From: DATKRB01 sp036501425
Lineage (GTDB): Bacteria; Actinomycetota; Acidimicrobiia; Acidimicrobiales; RAAP-2
NCBI GenBank assembly: GCA_036501425.1
Contig: DASYAI010000065.1
Span: 1-49,752 of the forward strand
Reading direction: 5' to 3'
Length of the DNA stretch: 49,752 nt
In this document: positions 37,862 to 45,632 of the stretch, in pieces
Layout: every line of letters begins with the position of its first letter
How positions within the stretch are numbered: the stretch's first letter is position 1
The notes under the pieces: model-generated
The model's database searches: none
Told to the model about the DNA's origin: nothing
What the model saw: the letters and a program-made list of their open reading frames with translations, nothing else
Translations under genes and position numbers: made by a program

Positions 37862-38269
37862 TCAGTACATCATCCGGGGATCGGCGTAGTGCTTGAACTC
37901 GACCAAGTTGTCCGCCGGATCGCGCAGCACGAAGGTCCGGTGGGCCTCGACCAGCCCCTCGAAGCGGGTGACGACGTCGCGGAAGAACGGCAGCTCGCGT
38001 CGCCGGCACAGCTCGTGCAACGCGTCGAAGTCCTCGGAGCGCCGGAAGGTGACCCCGAAGTGACGGGGGTAGAGGTCCAGGGGCTCGGCCGGGGCCGCCG
38101 GGCGGTCGACGAGATGGCAGACCAGCTGGTCACCGAAGAAGTCGAGCGTGATCCGGTCGTCGTAGCGGCGGGCGAGCTTGCACCCGAGGCGCCGGACGTA
38201 GAAGTCCTCGGTGGCGCCGAGGTCGTGGGCCGGGACCGCCAGATGGAAGACGTCGCGGGGCTCCCTCAC
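37862..38269 (-). CDS. VOC family protein (glyoxalase fold)
   Basis: 135 residues with a GTG start preceded by GAGGCGGC. VFHLAVPAHDLGATEDFYVRRLG is the classical opening with a metal His; HFGVTF and the final LRDPADNLVEFKHY supply the other His and the Glu. Probably a metal-dependent lyase, isomerase or dioxygenase, or a dehydratase partner. It is sandwiched in the operon between the ComA-like and AMP-ligase genes, with gaps of 6 nt and 1 nt. Confidence 0.87.
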   Translation of the reverse strand: MREPRDVFHLAVPAHDLGATEDFYVRRLGCKLARRYDDRITLDFFGDQLVCHLVDRPAAPAEPLDLYPRHFGVTFRRSEDFDALHELCRRRELPFFRDVVTRFEGLVEAHRTFVLRDPADNLVEFKHYADPRMMY

Positions 38270-38275
38270 GCCGCC

Positions 38276-39055
38276 TCAGCGCACCGCGCCGGGATCGAAG
38301 CACACCAAGGTGTCGCCGCGCAGCCCGAGGCGCAGCGTCTCGAGCCCGAGCAGCCCGGTGGCCGGCACGTTGCCCAGGTTCACGTCGGGTCCCACTCGCC
38401 GGACGAAGTACGCCTGCAGGCTGGTCGTCGGGGCTTCGAACAGCAGCGTGTCGATCGGAACGTCGCAGGAGAGCAGCTCTTCGACGAGCCCGTAGCGCAG
38501 CTCGCCGTCCGGCCGGCAGATGCCCGACCGCCCGCTCTCGCGCGACTCGAGGGTCACCAGCCTCGATCCGGCCTCGAGGTCTTCGTGGATGCACTCGATC
38601 CACCGGCTGGGAGGCATGTTCTCCGACCGCCCCGGGTCTTTGAAACCGACCTCGGAGATCACCAGGAACTCGGCCGCCAGCTTGCGGACGTAGCCCGCCT
38701 TCTCGGTGTTGGACAGGTCGATGGTGCCGTTGGAGACCTCCACGTACCGGCACTCGTTGCGGTGCAGCAGCTGGCGGTACTCGTCGAAGCGGTCCTGATG
38801 GAGGTACTTCTCGAACAGGGTGCCGCCGAAGTAGAAGTCGATCCCCGCGGCCCGCAGGACCTCGAGCTTGGCCTCGAGGTCGTTGGCGACCACCGCCGTG
38901 CCCCAGCCGAACTTCACGAAGTCGAGGTACTCCCCCCCGCTCTCCACCAGGTCGCCGAAGTACCCCAGCGGCAAGCCGGTGTCGACCATCATCGTGATCC
39001 CCGACGACCTCGGCTTCGCAGCTCGACCGGGCAGGCACAGCGTGGTGTCGTTCAT
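38276..39055 (-). CDS. Phosphosulfolactate synthase-like protein (ComA family)
   Basis: 259 residues; the ATG at 39055 has AAGGAGGA before it and overlaps the phosphatase stop as TGATG. ComA landmarks are in order: TMMVDTG near 21, VKFGWGT (47-53), GGTLFE (78-83), VEVSNG (105-110), SEVGFKD with Lys139, LESRESG (169-175), LLFEAP (204-209), VNLGN (225-229) and LRGDT (245-249). ComA adds sulfite to phosphoenolpyruvate, giving (R)-phosphosulfolactate, on the route to sulfolactate or coenzyme M. No other ComB, ComC, ComD or ComE gene is in the window, so coenzyme M is unlikely here. It may instead be a related C-C/C-S ligase. Confidence 0.85.
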   Translation of the reverse strand: MNDTTLCLPGRAAKPRSSGITMMVDTGLPLGYFGDLVESGGEYLDFVKFGWGTAVVANDLEAKLEVLRAAGIDFYFGGTLFEKYLHQDRFDEYRQLLHRNECRYVEVSNGTIDLSNTEKAGYVRKLAAEFLVISEVGFKDPGRSENMPPSRWIECIHEDLEAGSRLVTLESRESGRSGICRPDGELRYGLVEELLSCDVPIDTLLFEAPTTSLQAYFVRRVGPDVNLGNVPATGLLGLETLRLGLRGDTLVCFDPGAVR

Positions 39056-39726
39056 CAGGATCCTCCTTGGTTGCCCGGTCCCGAGCCGAGGAGCGCGAGC
39101 GGCGCGCCCGGCGCTACGAGAGCCAGAGGGAAGCGGCGGATGCTGCAGTTGGGGACCGGGTCCCACAGCCGGCGGTCCAGCGCCGAGCCGCCCAGGTGTG
39201 CGGCGAGGGCGCGGATGCTGCCACCGTGGGCGACGATCACCACGTCGCCGGCGGCTCGGGTGTCGCCAGTGCCATCTCCGAGCTCGGGAAGCTGCCCGAG
39301 CCACCCGGCGAACTCCCCCAGGCGCCACGACAGGTCCCGGAGCGACTCACCCCCCGGCGCCCGGGCGTCGACGTCGACCACCCGACCCGACACGATGCCC
39401 GACATCTCGGGACGCAGGCCGCTCGACGCGGTGCCCTCGAGCGCGCCGAAACATCGCTCGCGCAGGCGGGGGTCGGTGCGCACCGTCAGGCCGAGGGCGA
39501 CCCCGATCGCCGCCGCGGTCTGCCGGGCGCGCCGCAGGTCGCTGCTCAGCACTGCGGTCACGGGGTGCTGGGCGAGCCAGAGGCCCACCCGACGGGCGTC
39601 ACGCCGGCCGAGCTCGGTCAGGACGGGGATATCCGAGTGGCCCTGGACCAGGCCGTCGGCATTCCAGGTGCTCTCCGCGTGGCGCACCAGCCACACGCTG
39701 CGCGACGCCGTACCCGAGGCGACCAT
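39055..39726 (-). CDS. Histidine phosphatase family protein
   Basis: 223 residues from the ATG at 39726. LVRHAESTWN holds the RHxE motif (Arg15, His16, Glu18), SSDLRRARQTA and VAHGGSIRALA give the second Arg and the catalytic His. The family dephosphorylates phosphoglycerates, phosphosugars and related small acids. Being the first gene of the operon and translationally coupled to the ComA-like gene, it could remove phosphate from phosphosulfolactate in place of ComB. A CAGACT hexamer (39733-39738, minus strand) lies 6 nt before the ATG, pointing to a leaderless mRNA. Confidence 0.88.
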   Translation of the reverse strand: MVASGTASRSVWLVRHAESTWNADGLVQGHSDIPVLTELGRRDARRVGLWLAQHPVTAVLSSDLRRARQTAAAIGVALGLTVRTDPRLRERCFGALEGTASSGLRPEMSGIVSGRVVDVDARAPGGESLRDLSWRLGEFAGWLGQLPELGDGTGDTRAAGDVVIVAHGGSIRALAAHLGGSALDRRLWDPVPNCSIRRFPLALVAPGAPLALLGSGPGNQGGS

Positions 39727-40043
39727 TGGGGCAGTCTGCCCGGCCCGTCTTGGAGGGAACTGGGACTGGCCTGAACGAAGGCTGAAGTTGCCGAGCCACC
39801 GGGACGGGGCTCGGCACGACGGCGCGCCGGCACTGTAGCCCAACAATCTTCCCGCCTGCGCCCCCGATCGAGCCTGCTCGCGGCGCCTCGAGCGGGCTAC
39901 CGTCGGAACCTCGACGGCCCACGGGCGCCAGTGCGACGGTGCGACCGGGCGGCCGGGCGGCCGGGGCGGCCGAGCCAGGCGGCGACCGGACCACGGGGCC
40001 ACCGGGCGGCCGATGGGGTCACGAAGCAGCAGGAGGAGGAGCC
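39727..40043. other. Divergent intergenic region, GC repeats
   Basis: 317 nt between the histidine phosphatase and an SDR gene. It holds a plus-strand -10-like TACCGT (39898-39903), and from 39940 to 40012 an array of iterated GGCGGCCGG/CGGGCGGCC units that would form strong secondary structure in the SDR leader. No coding frame is credible. Confidence 0.45.
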
Positions 40044-40835
40044 ATGGACCTGGGCGTGCGCGACAAGCCCTACCTGATCGTGGGGGGCAGCCGAGGAATG
40101 GGGCTGGCGACCGCCAAGGTCCTGGCCGCCGAAGGCGCCGTCGTCGGGGTGGCCGCCCGCGACGCCGAGCGAGTCGAGGGGGTGGCCCGCTCGCTGTCGG
40201 CGGAACACGGCGCGTCGGTGCGCGCCTTCGCCCTCGACGCCAACGACGAGACCGCGGTGCACGACGTGATCGACCGGGCGGTCGGCGCGCTGGGCGGGCT
40301 GGCCGGGGTGTGCGTCACCGCCTCGGGCACCACCGAGCAAGCCACCACCGGCGACGCCGGGTGGGCGGCGATGGGTCAGGCGGTCCTGCTCGCGACCGTG
40401 CACGTGGTCGAGGCATCGCTGCCGCACCTCGTGTCGGGGGGCGGCGGCACCGTGGTGACCACCTCCGCGTACTCGGTGCGCGATCCCCATGGCGTGCGGC
40501 TGGCGTACACCAGCTTCAAGGCGGCGGTGGCCACCTACACCAAGTGCATCGCCAAGGACTACGGAGCCCAGGGCATCCGCGCCAACTGCGTCGCCCCCGG
40601 GGCCATCGAGACCGAGGGCATGCACGCCATGCGGGGGCAGATCGCCGCCCAGCGGGGCATCCCCTTCGAGGAGGCCATCGAGCGGGTGATGGTCGACGAG
40701 TGGCACATGGAGGTCGCCCTCCGCCGCCCGGGCCAACCCCACGAGGTCGGTGACCTGATGGCCTTCCTGCTCTCGCCGCGCGCCGGCTACGTGACCGGGG
40801 CCCACATCAACATCGACGGCGGCACCAACTTCTAG
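40044..40835 (+). CDS. SDR family oxidoreductase
   Basis: 263 residues from an ATG with AGGAGGAGGA upstream. The cofactor motif GGSRGMG is at 14-20; Ser141, Tyr155 and Lys159 (YTSFK) are the catalytic residues; NNAG is replaced by TASG at 92-95. ANCVAPGAIET and GYVTGAHINIDGGTNF are typical of beta-oxoacyl-reductase-like SDRs. It is followed on the other strand by a CoA-transferase, suggesting fatty-acid or steroid-type metabolism. Confidence 0.88.
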   Translation: MDLGVRDKPYLIVGGSRGMGLATAKVLAAEGAVVGVAARDAERVEGVARSLSAEHGASVRAFALDANDETAVHDVIDRAVGALGGLAGVCVTASGTTEQATTGDAGWAAMGQAVLLATVHVVEASLPHLVSGGGGTVVTTSAYSVRDPHGVRLAYTSFKAAVATYTKCIAKDYGAQGIRANCVAPGAIETEGMHAMRGQIAAQRGIPFEEAIERVMVDEWHMEVALRRPGQPHEVGDLMAFLLSPRAGYVTGAHINIDGGTNF

Positions 40836-40859
40836 CCCGCCCGGGCCTCCCGACGGGCG

Positions 40860-42077
40860 TCAGGCAACGGCGCCCGAGGCGCGCAGCTTGGCGATGGCCT
40901 CCTCGTCGAAGCCGATCTCACGCAACACCTCGTCGGTGTGGGCGGCGAAGTCGGGCGCCGGCGGCGGGTCCCCGGCATCCTCGTCGAAGAGGATCGGGGG
41001 CACCGGGATCTTCAGCCCGCCGTCGGGGTAGTCGACGTGACGCAGGAAGCCGTTGGCGACCACCTGCGGGTCGTCGTAGAGCTCGCGGGGCGTCTGGACC
41101 GGCGACCATGCCCCCTTGGCGCTCACGAGGACCTGCTTCCACTCCTCGAGGGTCTTGGAGGCGAAGATCTCGTCGAGGATGGCGGTCGCCGCGGGGCCGT
41201 TCGCCATGCGGTCGGGCGCGTGGGCGAACCGGGGATCGGTGGCCAGGTCGGGCCGCTGGAGGTGCTCGCACAGGTCAACCCAGTCGCGGTCGGCGTCGCC
41301 GAGGAACAGCAGGTTGAGGAACCGGTGGTCCTTGGTCTGGTACGTGTTCATGTTGGGCGGCGCCAGCGCGTGGGTGGCGGGGGGCGTGGCCGGGGCGAAG
41401 GTTCGCTCGGGGGCGCCGGGGAACTGGCTCGGGATGATGGCGGGGCCGTTGAACCACACCGCCGTGCCGAGCAGCGAGCCGTCGACCACTGGCGTCTCAC
41501 CCGTGCGCTCCCGCTGGAGCAGCGCCGCACACACCCCGCCGGCCAGCGTCATCCCCGACATCCCGTCCCCGTGGCCCACCATGCCGGTGGGCCAGGTGGC
41601 GCCCGAGACGTCCATGGTGGACTGGGCGAGGGAGCCCCGGCACCACCACGTGATGCCGTCGTAGCCCGGGCGCTCGGCCTCGGGACCCTGGGGACCCTGC
41701 CCGCTGCCCCGGGCGTAGATGATCCGGGGGTTGACCGCCCGGATGTCGTCCACGTCGATCTTCAGCTTGCGCCGGGTGGCCGGCAGGTAGCTGGTCAAGA
41801 ACACGTCGGCCTCGGCGACGAGCCGGTAGATCACCTCGCGGCCCTCGTCGCTCGCCAGGTCCACCGCGATGGACCGCTTGCCCCGGCTGTAGTGCTTGAA
41901 GTACCAGCTCGCCCCACCCGGCTCGAGCGTGCCGCCGAGCAGGCGCATCGGATCGGGCGCGGCGGGGCTCTCGATCTTCACCACCTCGGCGCCCCAGTGG
42001 GCCAGCACGCCGCCCGCCGAGGGCACGAACGCCCACGCGGTGACGTCGACGACCTTGATCCCCTCGAGCACGTTCAT
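40860..42077 (-). CDS. CaiB/BaiF family CoA-transferase (class III)
   Basis: 405 residues from the ATG at 42077, which has AGGGGAGAGCGG upstream. LEGIKVVDVTAWAFVPSAGGVLAHWGAEVVKIE is the family opening (here broken for length: LEGIKVVDVT, then GAEVVKIE), and YSRGKRSIAVDL and PGYDGITWWCRGSL follow as in class III enzymes. They move CoA between carboxylic acids. The exact acids are unknown; nearby acyl-CoA dehydrogenases suggest a degradative pathway. Divergent from the SRPBCC gene. Confidence 0.92.
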   Translation of the reverse strand: MNVLEGIKVVDVTAWAFVPSAGGVLAHWGAEVVKIESPAAPDPMRLLGGTLEPGGASWYFKHYSRGKRSIAVDLASDEGREVIYRLVAEADVFLTSYLPATRRKLKIDVDDIRAVNPRIIYARGSGQGPQGPEAERPGYDGITWWCRGSLAQSTMDVSGATWPTGMVGHGDGMSGMTLAGGVCAALLQRERTGETPVVDGSLLGTAVWFNGPAIIPSQFPGAPERTFAPATPPATHALAPPNMNTYQTKDHRFLNLLFLGDADRDWVDLCEHLQRPDLATDPRFAHAPDRMANGPAATAILDEIFASKTLEEWKQVLVSAKGAWSPVQTPRELYDDPQVVANGFLRHVDYPDGGLKIPVPPILFDEDAGDPPPAPDFAAHTDEVLREIGFDEEAIAKLRASGAVA

Positions 42078-42190
42078 TTCCGCTCTCCCCTGCGCTCCCC
42101 CCGGCCGAAGGGCCGGTCCGAAGGAGCGAGTCTGGCATACAGTCGCCTGGGCGATCACGCCCGCACGACCGTTCGGGAGAGGGAGCCGCG

Positions 42191-42640
42191 GTGGGTGGCA
42201 GCTGGTCATTCGAGATCGTCGAGAGCGCCTCGGCCACGCCCGAGCGGGTGTACGCCGTCCTCACCGACGTCGCGGGGTGGGCCCGGTGGGCACCCGGGGT
42301 GAAGGAGGCGGTGCTGGAGCAGCTCGGCGAGCCACCTCCGGCCGGTCCGGGGGCGGTCCGCAAGCTCGGCCGGGCGGGCTTCTACATCCGCGAGAAGATC
42401 CTCGACGCGCAGCCCCCGCGGCTCCAGTCCTACACCCTGGTGTCGGGCCTGCCGGTCCGGGACTACCGGGGCACCGTCGAGCTCCACCCCGACGGCGAGG
42501 CCACCCGCATCGAATGGCGGGCCACCTTCGGGGTGAAGATCCCCGGTAGCGGGCCGGTCCTGCGCCGCGTGCTCGTCTCGACCATCGGCAAGACCGCCGC
42601 CGCGCTCGCTCGGGAGGCCGAGCGCGGCCTGCCGGCGTGA
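42191..42640 (+). CDS. SRPBCC family protein
   Basis: 149 residues with a GTG start preceded by GGGAGAGGGAG. WSFEIVESASATPERVYAVLTDVAGWARWAPGV (start) is the typical helix-grip opening of polyketide cyclase/START-like proteins, split here as FEIVESASATPERVY and DVAGWARWAPG. These bind hydrophobic ligands. It precedes an acyl-CoA dehydrogenase gene by 52 nt and may be part of the same pathway, although that gene seems to have its own promoter. Confidence 0.82.
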   Translation: MGGSWSFEIVESASATPERVYAVLTDVAGWARWAPGVKEAVLEQLGEPPPAGPGAVRKLGRAGFYIREKILDAQPPRLQSYTLVSGLPVRDYRGTVELHPDGEATRIEWRATFGVKIPGSGPVLRRVLVSTIGKTAAALAREAERGLPA

Positions 42641-42680
42641 CCGAGCCGCCGCCGGTCGCCGCGTGCCCGGCGGCGGCGGA

Positions 42681-42686
42681 TATCGT
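42681..42686 (+). promoter_or_regulatory. -10-like hexamer for a leaderless acyl-CoA dehydrogenase
   Basis: TATCGT ends 6 nt before the ATG at 42693; no ribosome site lies between. Confidence 0.45.
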
Positions 42687-42692
42687 CGCCCC

Positions 42693-43874
42693 ATGACTGC
42701 CGCTGACGTAGAGACCGAGATCGAGGGGCGGGTCGAGCAGCTGCTGGCCGCACATCCCCCGGCGGCCACCGACATGACCGCCTTCCTCGGCGCCCAGTTC
42801 GACGCCGGCCTGGCCTGGGTCCACTTCCCCGAAGGCAAGGGGGGCACCGGCGCCCCGATCGCCCTCCAGCAGGTGGTGGACCGTCGCCTGGCCGAGGCGG
42901 GCGCGCCGAACGGTCGCATGCTCAACACGACCGCGTACGGCCAGGGCGCCGCCACGATCCTCGCCTACGGCAGCGACGCCCAGCACCGCCGGTACCTCCG
43001 ACGGATCTTCACCTGCGAGGACATCTGGTGCCAGCTGTTCAGCGAGCCGGGCGCCGGGTCGGACCTGGCCGGGCTCTCGACGCGGGCCGAGCGCGACGGC
43101 GAGCAGTGGATCGTGAACGGCCAGAAGGTGTGGACCACCCGGGGCCACCTGGCCGCCTACGGGCTGTTGCTCGCCCGCACCGATCCCCACCTGCCCAAGC
43201 ACGCCGGGCTCACCTACTTCGTGCTGGCCATGCACCAGCCAGGGGTCGAGGTGCGGCCCCTGCGCCAGATGGACGGCGGCGCCAGCTTCAACGAGGTGTT
43301 CCTCACCAACGCGGTCGTCGCCGACGACGAGCGGCTGGGCGAGGTCGGTGCCGGATGGGCGGTGTCCACCACCACGCTGATGAACGAGCGGTACAACTTC
43401 GGCTCGCCGGCCGCACGGGGCTCGGGCCCGATCGCCGGCGCGATCGGCACCTGGCAGACCCGAGCGACGGAGCCGGGGCTGCCCGCCGCCCACAAGGACC
43501 GCCTGGCCCGACTGTGGGCCGAGGCCGAGATCCAGCGGCTGACCTCCCTTCGGGCCACCGAGGCCCGGGCGGCGGGCCAGGCGGGCGCGGAGGGGTCGAT
43601 CGGCAAGCTCGCCGGGTCCGAGCTCGGGCAACGGATCGCCGCCCTGCGGGTCGACCTGCTGGGTGCCGAGGGCATGCTGATCGACGGCTACGAGGGAGGT
43701 GCCGACCGGGCGTCGGCCCCGCCCCAGCGGGCCCTGGTGAGCAGCCCGTCGGGCACCATCGCCGGGGGCACCTCCAACATCCAGCGCAACATCATCGGTG
43801 AGCGGGTGCTCGGGCTGCCCCGCGAGCCCGACCCCAGCCGGGCCGTGCCGTGGTCCGAGGTGCCCCGGAACTGA
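42693..43874 (+). CDS. Acyl-CoA dehydrogenase family protein
   Basis: 393 residues from the ATG at 42693. CQLFSEPGAGSDLAGLSTRAERDG and WIVNGQKVWTT are the flavin-contact motifs (quoted in parts: QLFSEPGAGSDLA; VNGQKVWTT), and TIAGGTSNIQRNIIGERVLGLPRE ends the protein as in acyl-CoA dehydrogenases. It should oxidise an acyl-CoA to the 2-enoyl-CoA with FAD. The substrate length is unknown; members of this branch in Actinobacteria often act on steroid side chains or branched acids. Confidence 0.9.
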   Translation: MTAADVETEIEGRVEQLLAAHPPAATDMTAFLGAQFDAGLAWVHFPEGKGGTGAPIALQQVVDRRLAEAGAPNGRMLNTTAYGQGAATILAYGSDAQHRRYLRRIFTCEDIWCQLFSEPGAGSDLAGLSTRAERDGEQWIVNGQKVWTTRGHLAAYGLLLARTDPHLPKHAGLTYFVLAMHQPGVEVRPLRQMDGGASFNEVFLTNAVVADDERLGEVGAGWAVSTTTLMNERYNFGSPAARGSGPIAGAIGTWQTRATEPGLPAAHKDRLARLWAEAEIQRLTSLRATEARAAGQAGAEGSIGKLAGSELGQRIAALRVDLLGAEGMLIDGYEGGADRASAPPQRALVSSPSGTIAGGTSNIQRNIIGERVLGLPREPDPSRAVPWSEVPRN

Positions 43875-44070
43875 CCGACACCGCCCGGGCCCGGCGACTC
43901 CCGCCAGGTCCGGGCCCGCCAGTCCGGGCCCGCAACGTCCAGCCCGCCAGTCCGGCCGCAACGTCCAGCCCGCGCCTGTCCCGGGTTGGACGAACCCTCC
44001 TGACCGGTCCCCCGACGTGGGCCCCAACAGGTCGGGCCTCCGAAGGAGCGGGAGGGGGTACGTTGCCTGA
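43875..44070. other. Intergenic region with a 17-nt direct repeat
   Basis: 196 nt. CGCAACGTCCAGCCCGC is present at 43931-43947 and again at 43957-43973, with related CCAGTCCGG units between. A TACGTT hexamer (44059-44064) lies 6 nt before the TTG start of the next gene. Confidence 0.6.
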
Positions 44071-45114
44071 TTGGAAACGAACATCAACTCCAGGTCCATT
44101 GTGTCATCGATCGGCAAATCGTTGAATGGACCGGTGACCGCTGCGCAGGACCGGTCCGAGGCTCCGGGCGCCTACGAGGGGGTGGCGGTCGAGGTCCGCG
44201 TCCGTCGGCTCGGGGCCGGCTACTCCCCCCGGCGCGGGGGGATCGACCCGAACCACGTAGAGCTCCTGAAGGAGACCGGCGGCAACTGGCCGCCCCTGCT
44301 CGTCCAGCGGTCGAGCATGCGGGTCATCGACGGGGCCCACCGGCTCGCGGCGGCCAAGGCCCTCGGCCGGCAGACGGTCCAGGTCGTCCTGTTCGACGGC
44401 GACGACGACGAGGCCCGGGTCGAGGCGATCCGGGCGAACCGCGAGCACGGCCTCCCGCTGAGCGCTCCGGACCGCAAGGCGGCGGCGGCCGACCTCCTGT
44501 CCCGCCAGCCGCAGTGGTCCGACGGGCGGATCGCCGCCATCTGCTCCCTGTCGCCAAAGACGGTGGCCGCCCTGCGCCGGGACCGCCCCCAGCCGGCGCC
44601 CGAGGCGGCGGCCGAAGCCGTGGACCCGGCCGTCCGGGTGGGACGGGACGGCAAGCGACGGCCGGTCAGCTCGAGCGACGTCCGGGCCCGCATCGAGGCC
44701 GCGCTCGTGGCCACACCGGACGCGTCGTTGCGGGTGATCGCCGCCCGGGTGCACGCCTCACCCGAGACCGTGCGCCGGGTCCGCCGGACCATCTTCGACG
44801 GGGAGGGGGTCGCACCGGCCGGGCCGCCCACCTCCTCTCCCCTGCCGACCATCGACCCCGAGGTGGTGGGCAGCCCCCGGGGCCATGCCCGATGGAGCCG
44901 CGACTCGGCGTGCTCCTCGACCCCCGAGGGCGCGCGGTTCGCCGCCTGGTTCGACGGTCTCGACGTCGACGAGTCGGCCCTGTGGGAGCACAGCGCCTCC
45001 ATCCCGACCAGCCGGCTCTACGAGGTCATCGACGAGACGCACCGGCGGGCCCGCTTCTGGGCGGCGTTCGCCGACCGCCTCGAGCGGCGCCTTCGCCGCG
45101 AGCCTTCCAGCTGA
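44071..45114 (+). CDS. ParB-N-domain regulator, StrR-like
   Basis: 347 residues from a TTG at 44071, 6 nt after TACGTT; a GTG at 44101 is an alternative. Residues about 40-130 form a ParB N-terminal domain (PPLLVQRSSMRVIDGAHRLAAAKALG), followed by HTH segments (RIAAICSLSPKTVAALRR; LRVIAARVHASPETVRRVRR) and VRVGRDGKRRPV. This layout is that of StrR-type pathway regulators of Actinobacteria, not of the chromosome-partition ParB, and no ParA or parS is nearby. It probably activates a specialised-metabolism operon elsewhere. Confidence 0.82.
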   Translation: METNINSRSIVSSIGKSLNGPVTAAQDRSEAPGAYEGVAVEVRVRRLGAGYSPRRGGIDPNHVELLKETGGNWPPLLVQRSSMRVIDGAHRLAAAKALGRQTVQVVLFDGDDDEARVEAIRANREHGLPLSAPDRKAAAADLLSRQPQWSDGRIAAICSLSPKTVAALRRDRPQPAPEAAAEAVDPAVRVGRDGKRRPVSSSDVRARIEAALVATPDASLRVIAARVHASPETVRRVRRTIFDGEGVAPAGPPTSSPLPTIDPEVVGSPRGHARWSRDSACSSTPEGARFAAWFDGLDVDESALWEHSASIPTSRLYEVIDETHRRARFWAAFADRLERRLRREPSS

Positions 45115-45130
45115 GGACGCGCCCGGAGCG

Positions 45131-45565
45131 CTACTCGACCCGCTCGAGCCACACCACCGGGATCTGGCGGTGGTTGGCGGCCCGGTCCTGGTAGCTGTAG
45201 AGCCCGGTGATGACCTCGCTCATGCGCCCGAACAAGACATCACGCTCGGGACCGTTCGGGACGATGGTGGCGCGGGCCCGGTAGGTCGAGCCCCGGTACT
45301 CGACCGTGAGCTCGGGATTGGCGACGAGGTTGCGGAACCACTGCGGATGCTTGCGCATCCCCCCCATCGAGCCGGCCACCACCAGCCGGTCTCCGTCCTC
45401 CTGCACGCACACCGGCGTGGTGTGGCTCCGGCCGGTCTTGGCTCCCGTCGTCGTGATCAGTACCAGGGACTCCATCCCCTCGCCCGTACCCCCCGAGGCG
45501 CGGTAGCGGGCGATGACGTCCTGGTTGGTCTGGCGGATGTCGGGAGGAGATGCGGCGTCGGTCAT
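45131..45565 (-). CDS. Deazaflavin (F420)-dependent nitroreductase/quinone reductase family protein
   Basis: 144 residues if the ATG at 45565 is used; a GTG at 45583 would add six. LVLITTTGAKTGRSHTTPVCVQEDG (in parts: LITTTGAKTGRSHTTPV) and VVAGSMGGMRKHPQWFRNL are the marks of the Ddn split-barrel family, which uses F420H2 to reduce quinones or nitro compounds. It belongs with the F420-type LLM gene elsewhere in the window as a sign that the organism makes F420. Convergent with the StrR-like gene. Confidence 0.9.
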   Translation of the reverse strand: MTDAASPPDIRQTNQDVIARYRASGGTGEGMESLVLITTTGAKTGRSHTTPVCVQEDGDRLVVAGSMGGMRKHPQWFRNLVANPELTVEYRGSTYRARATIVPNGPERDVLFGRMSEVITGLYSYQDRAANHRQIPVVWLERVE

Positions 45566-45632
45566 CGAGCCATCAAACCACACCGTCGCGAACCCGCCCC
45601 ACCCTGCCGGGCGAGGTCCGATCCGGTCCCCG

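Noticed and set aside
44071..45114. Chromosome-partition ParB
   Set aside because: No ParA, parS sites or origin genes are adjacent, and the HTH layout with VGRDGKRRPV fits StrR-like regulators.
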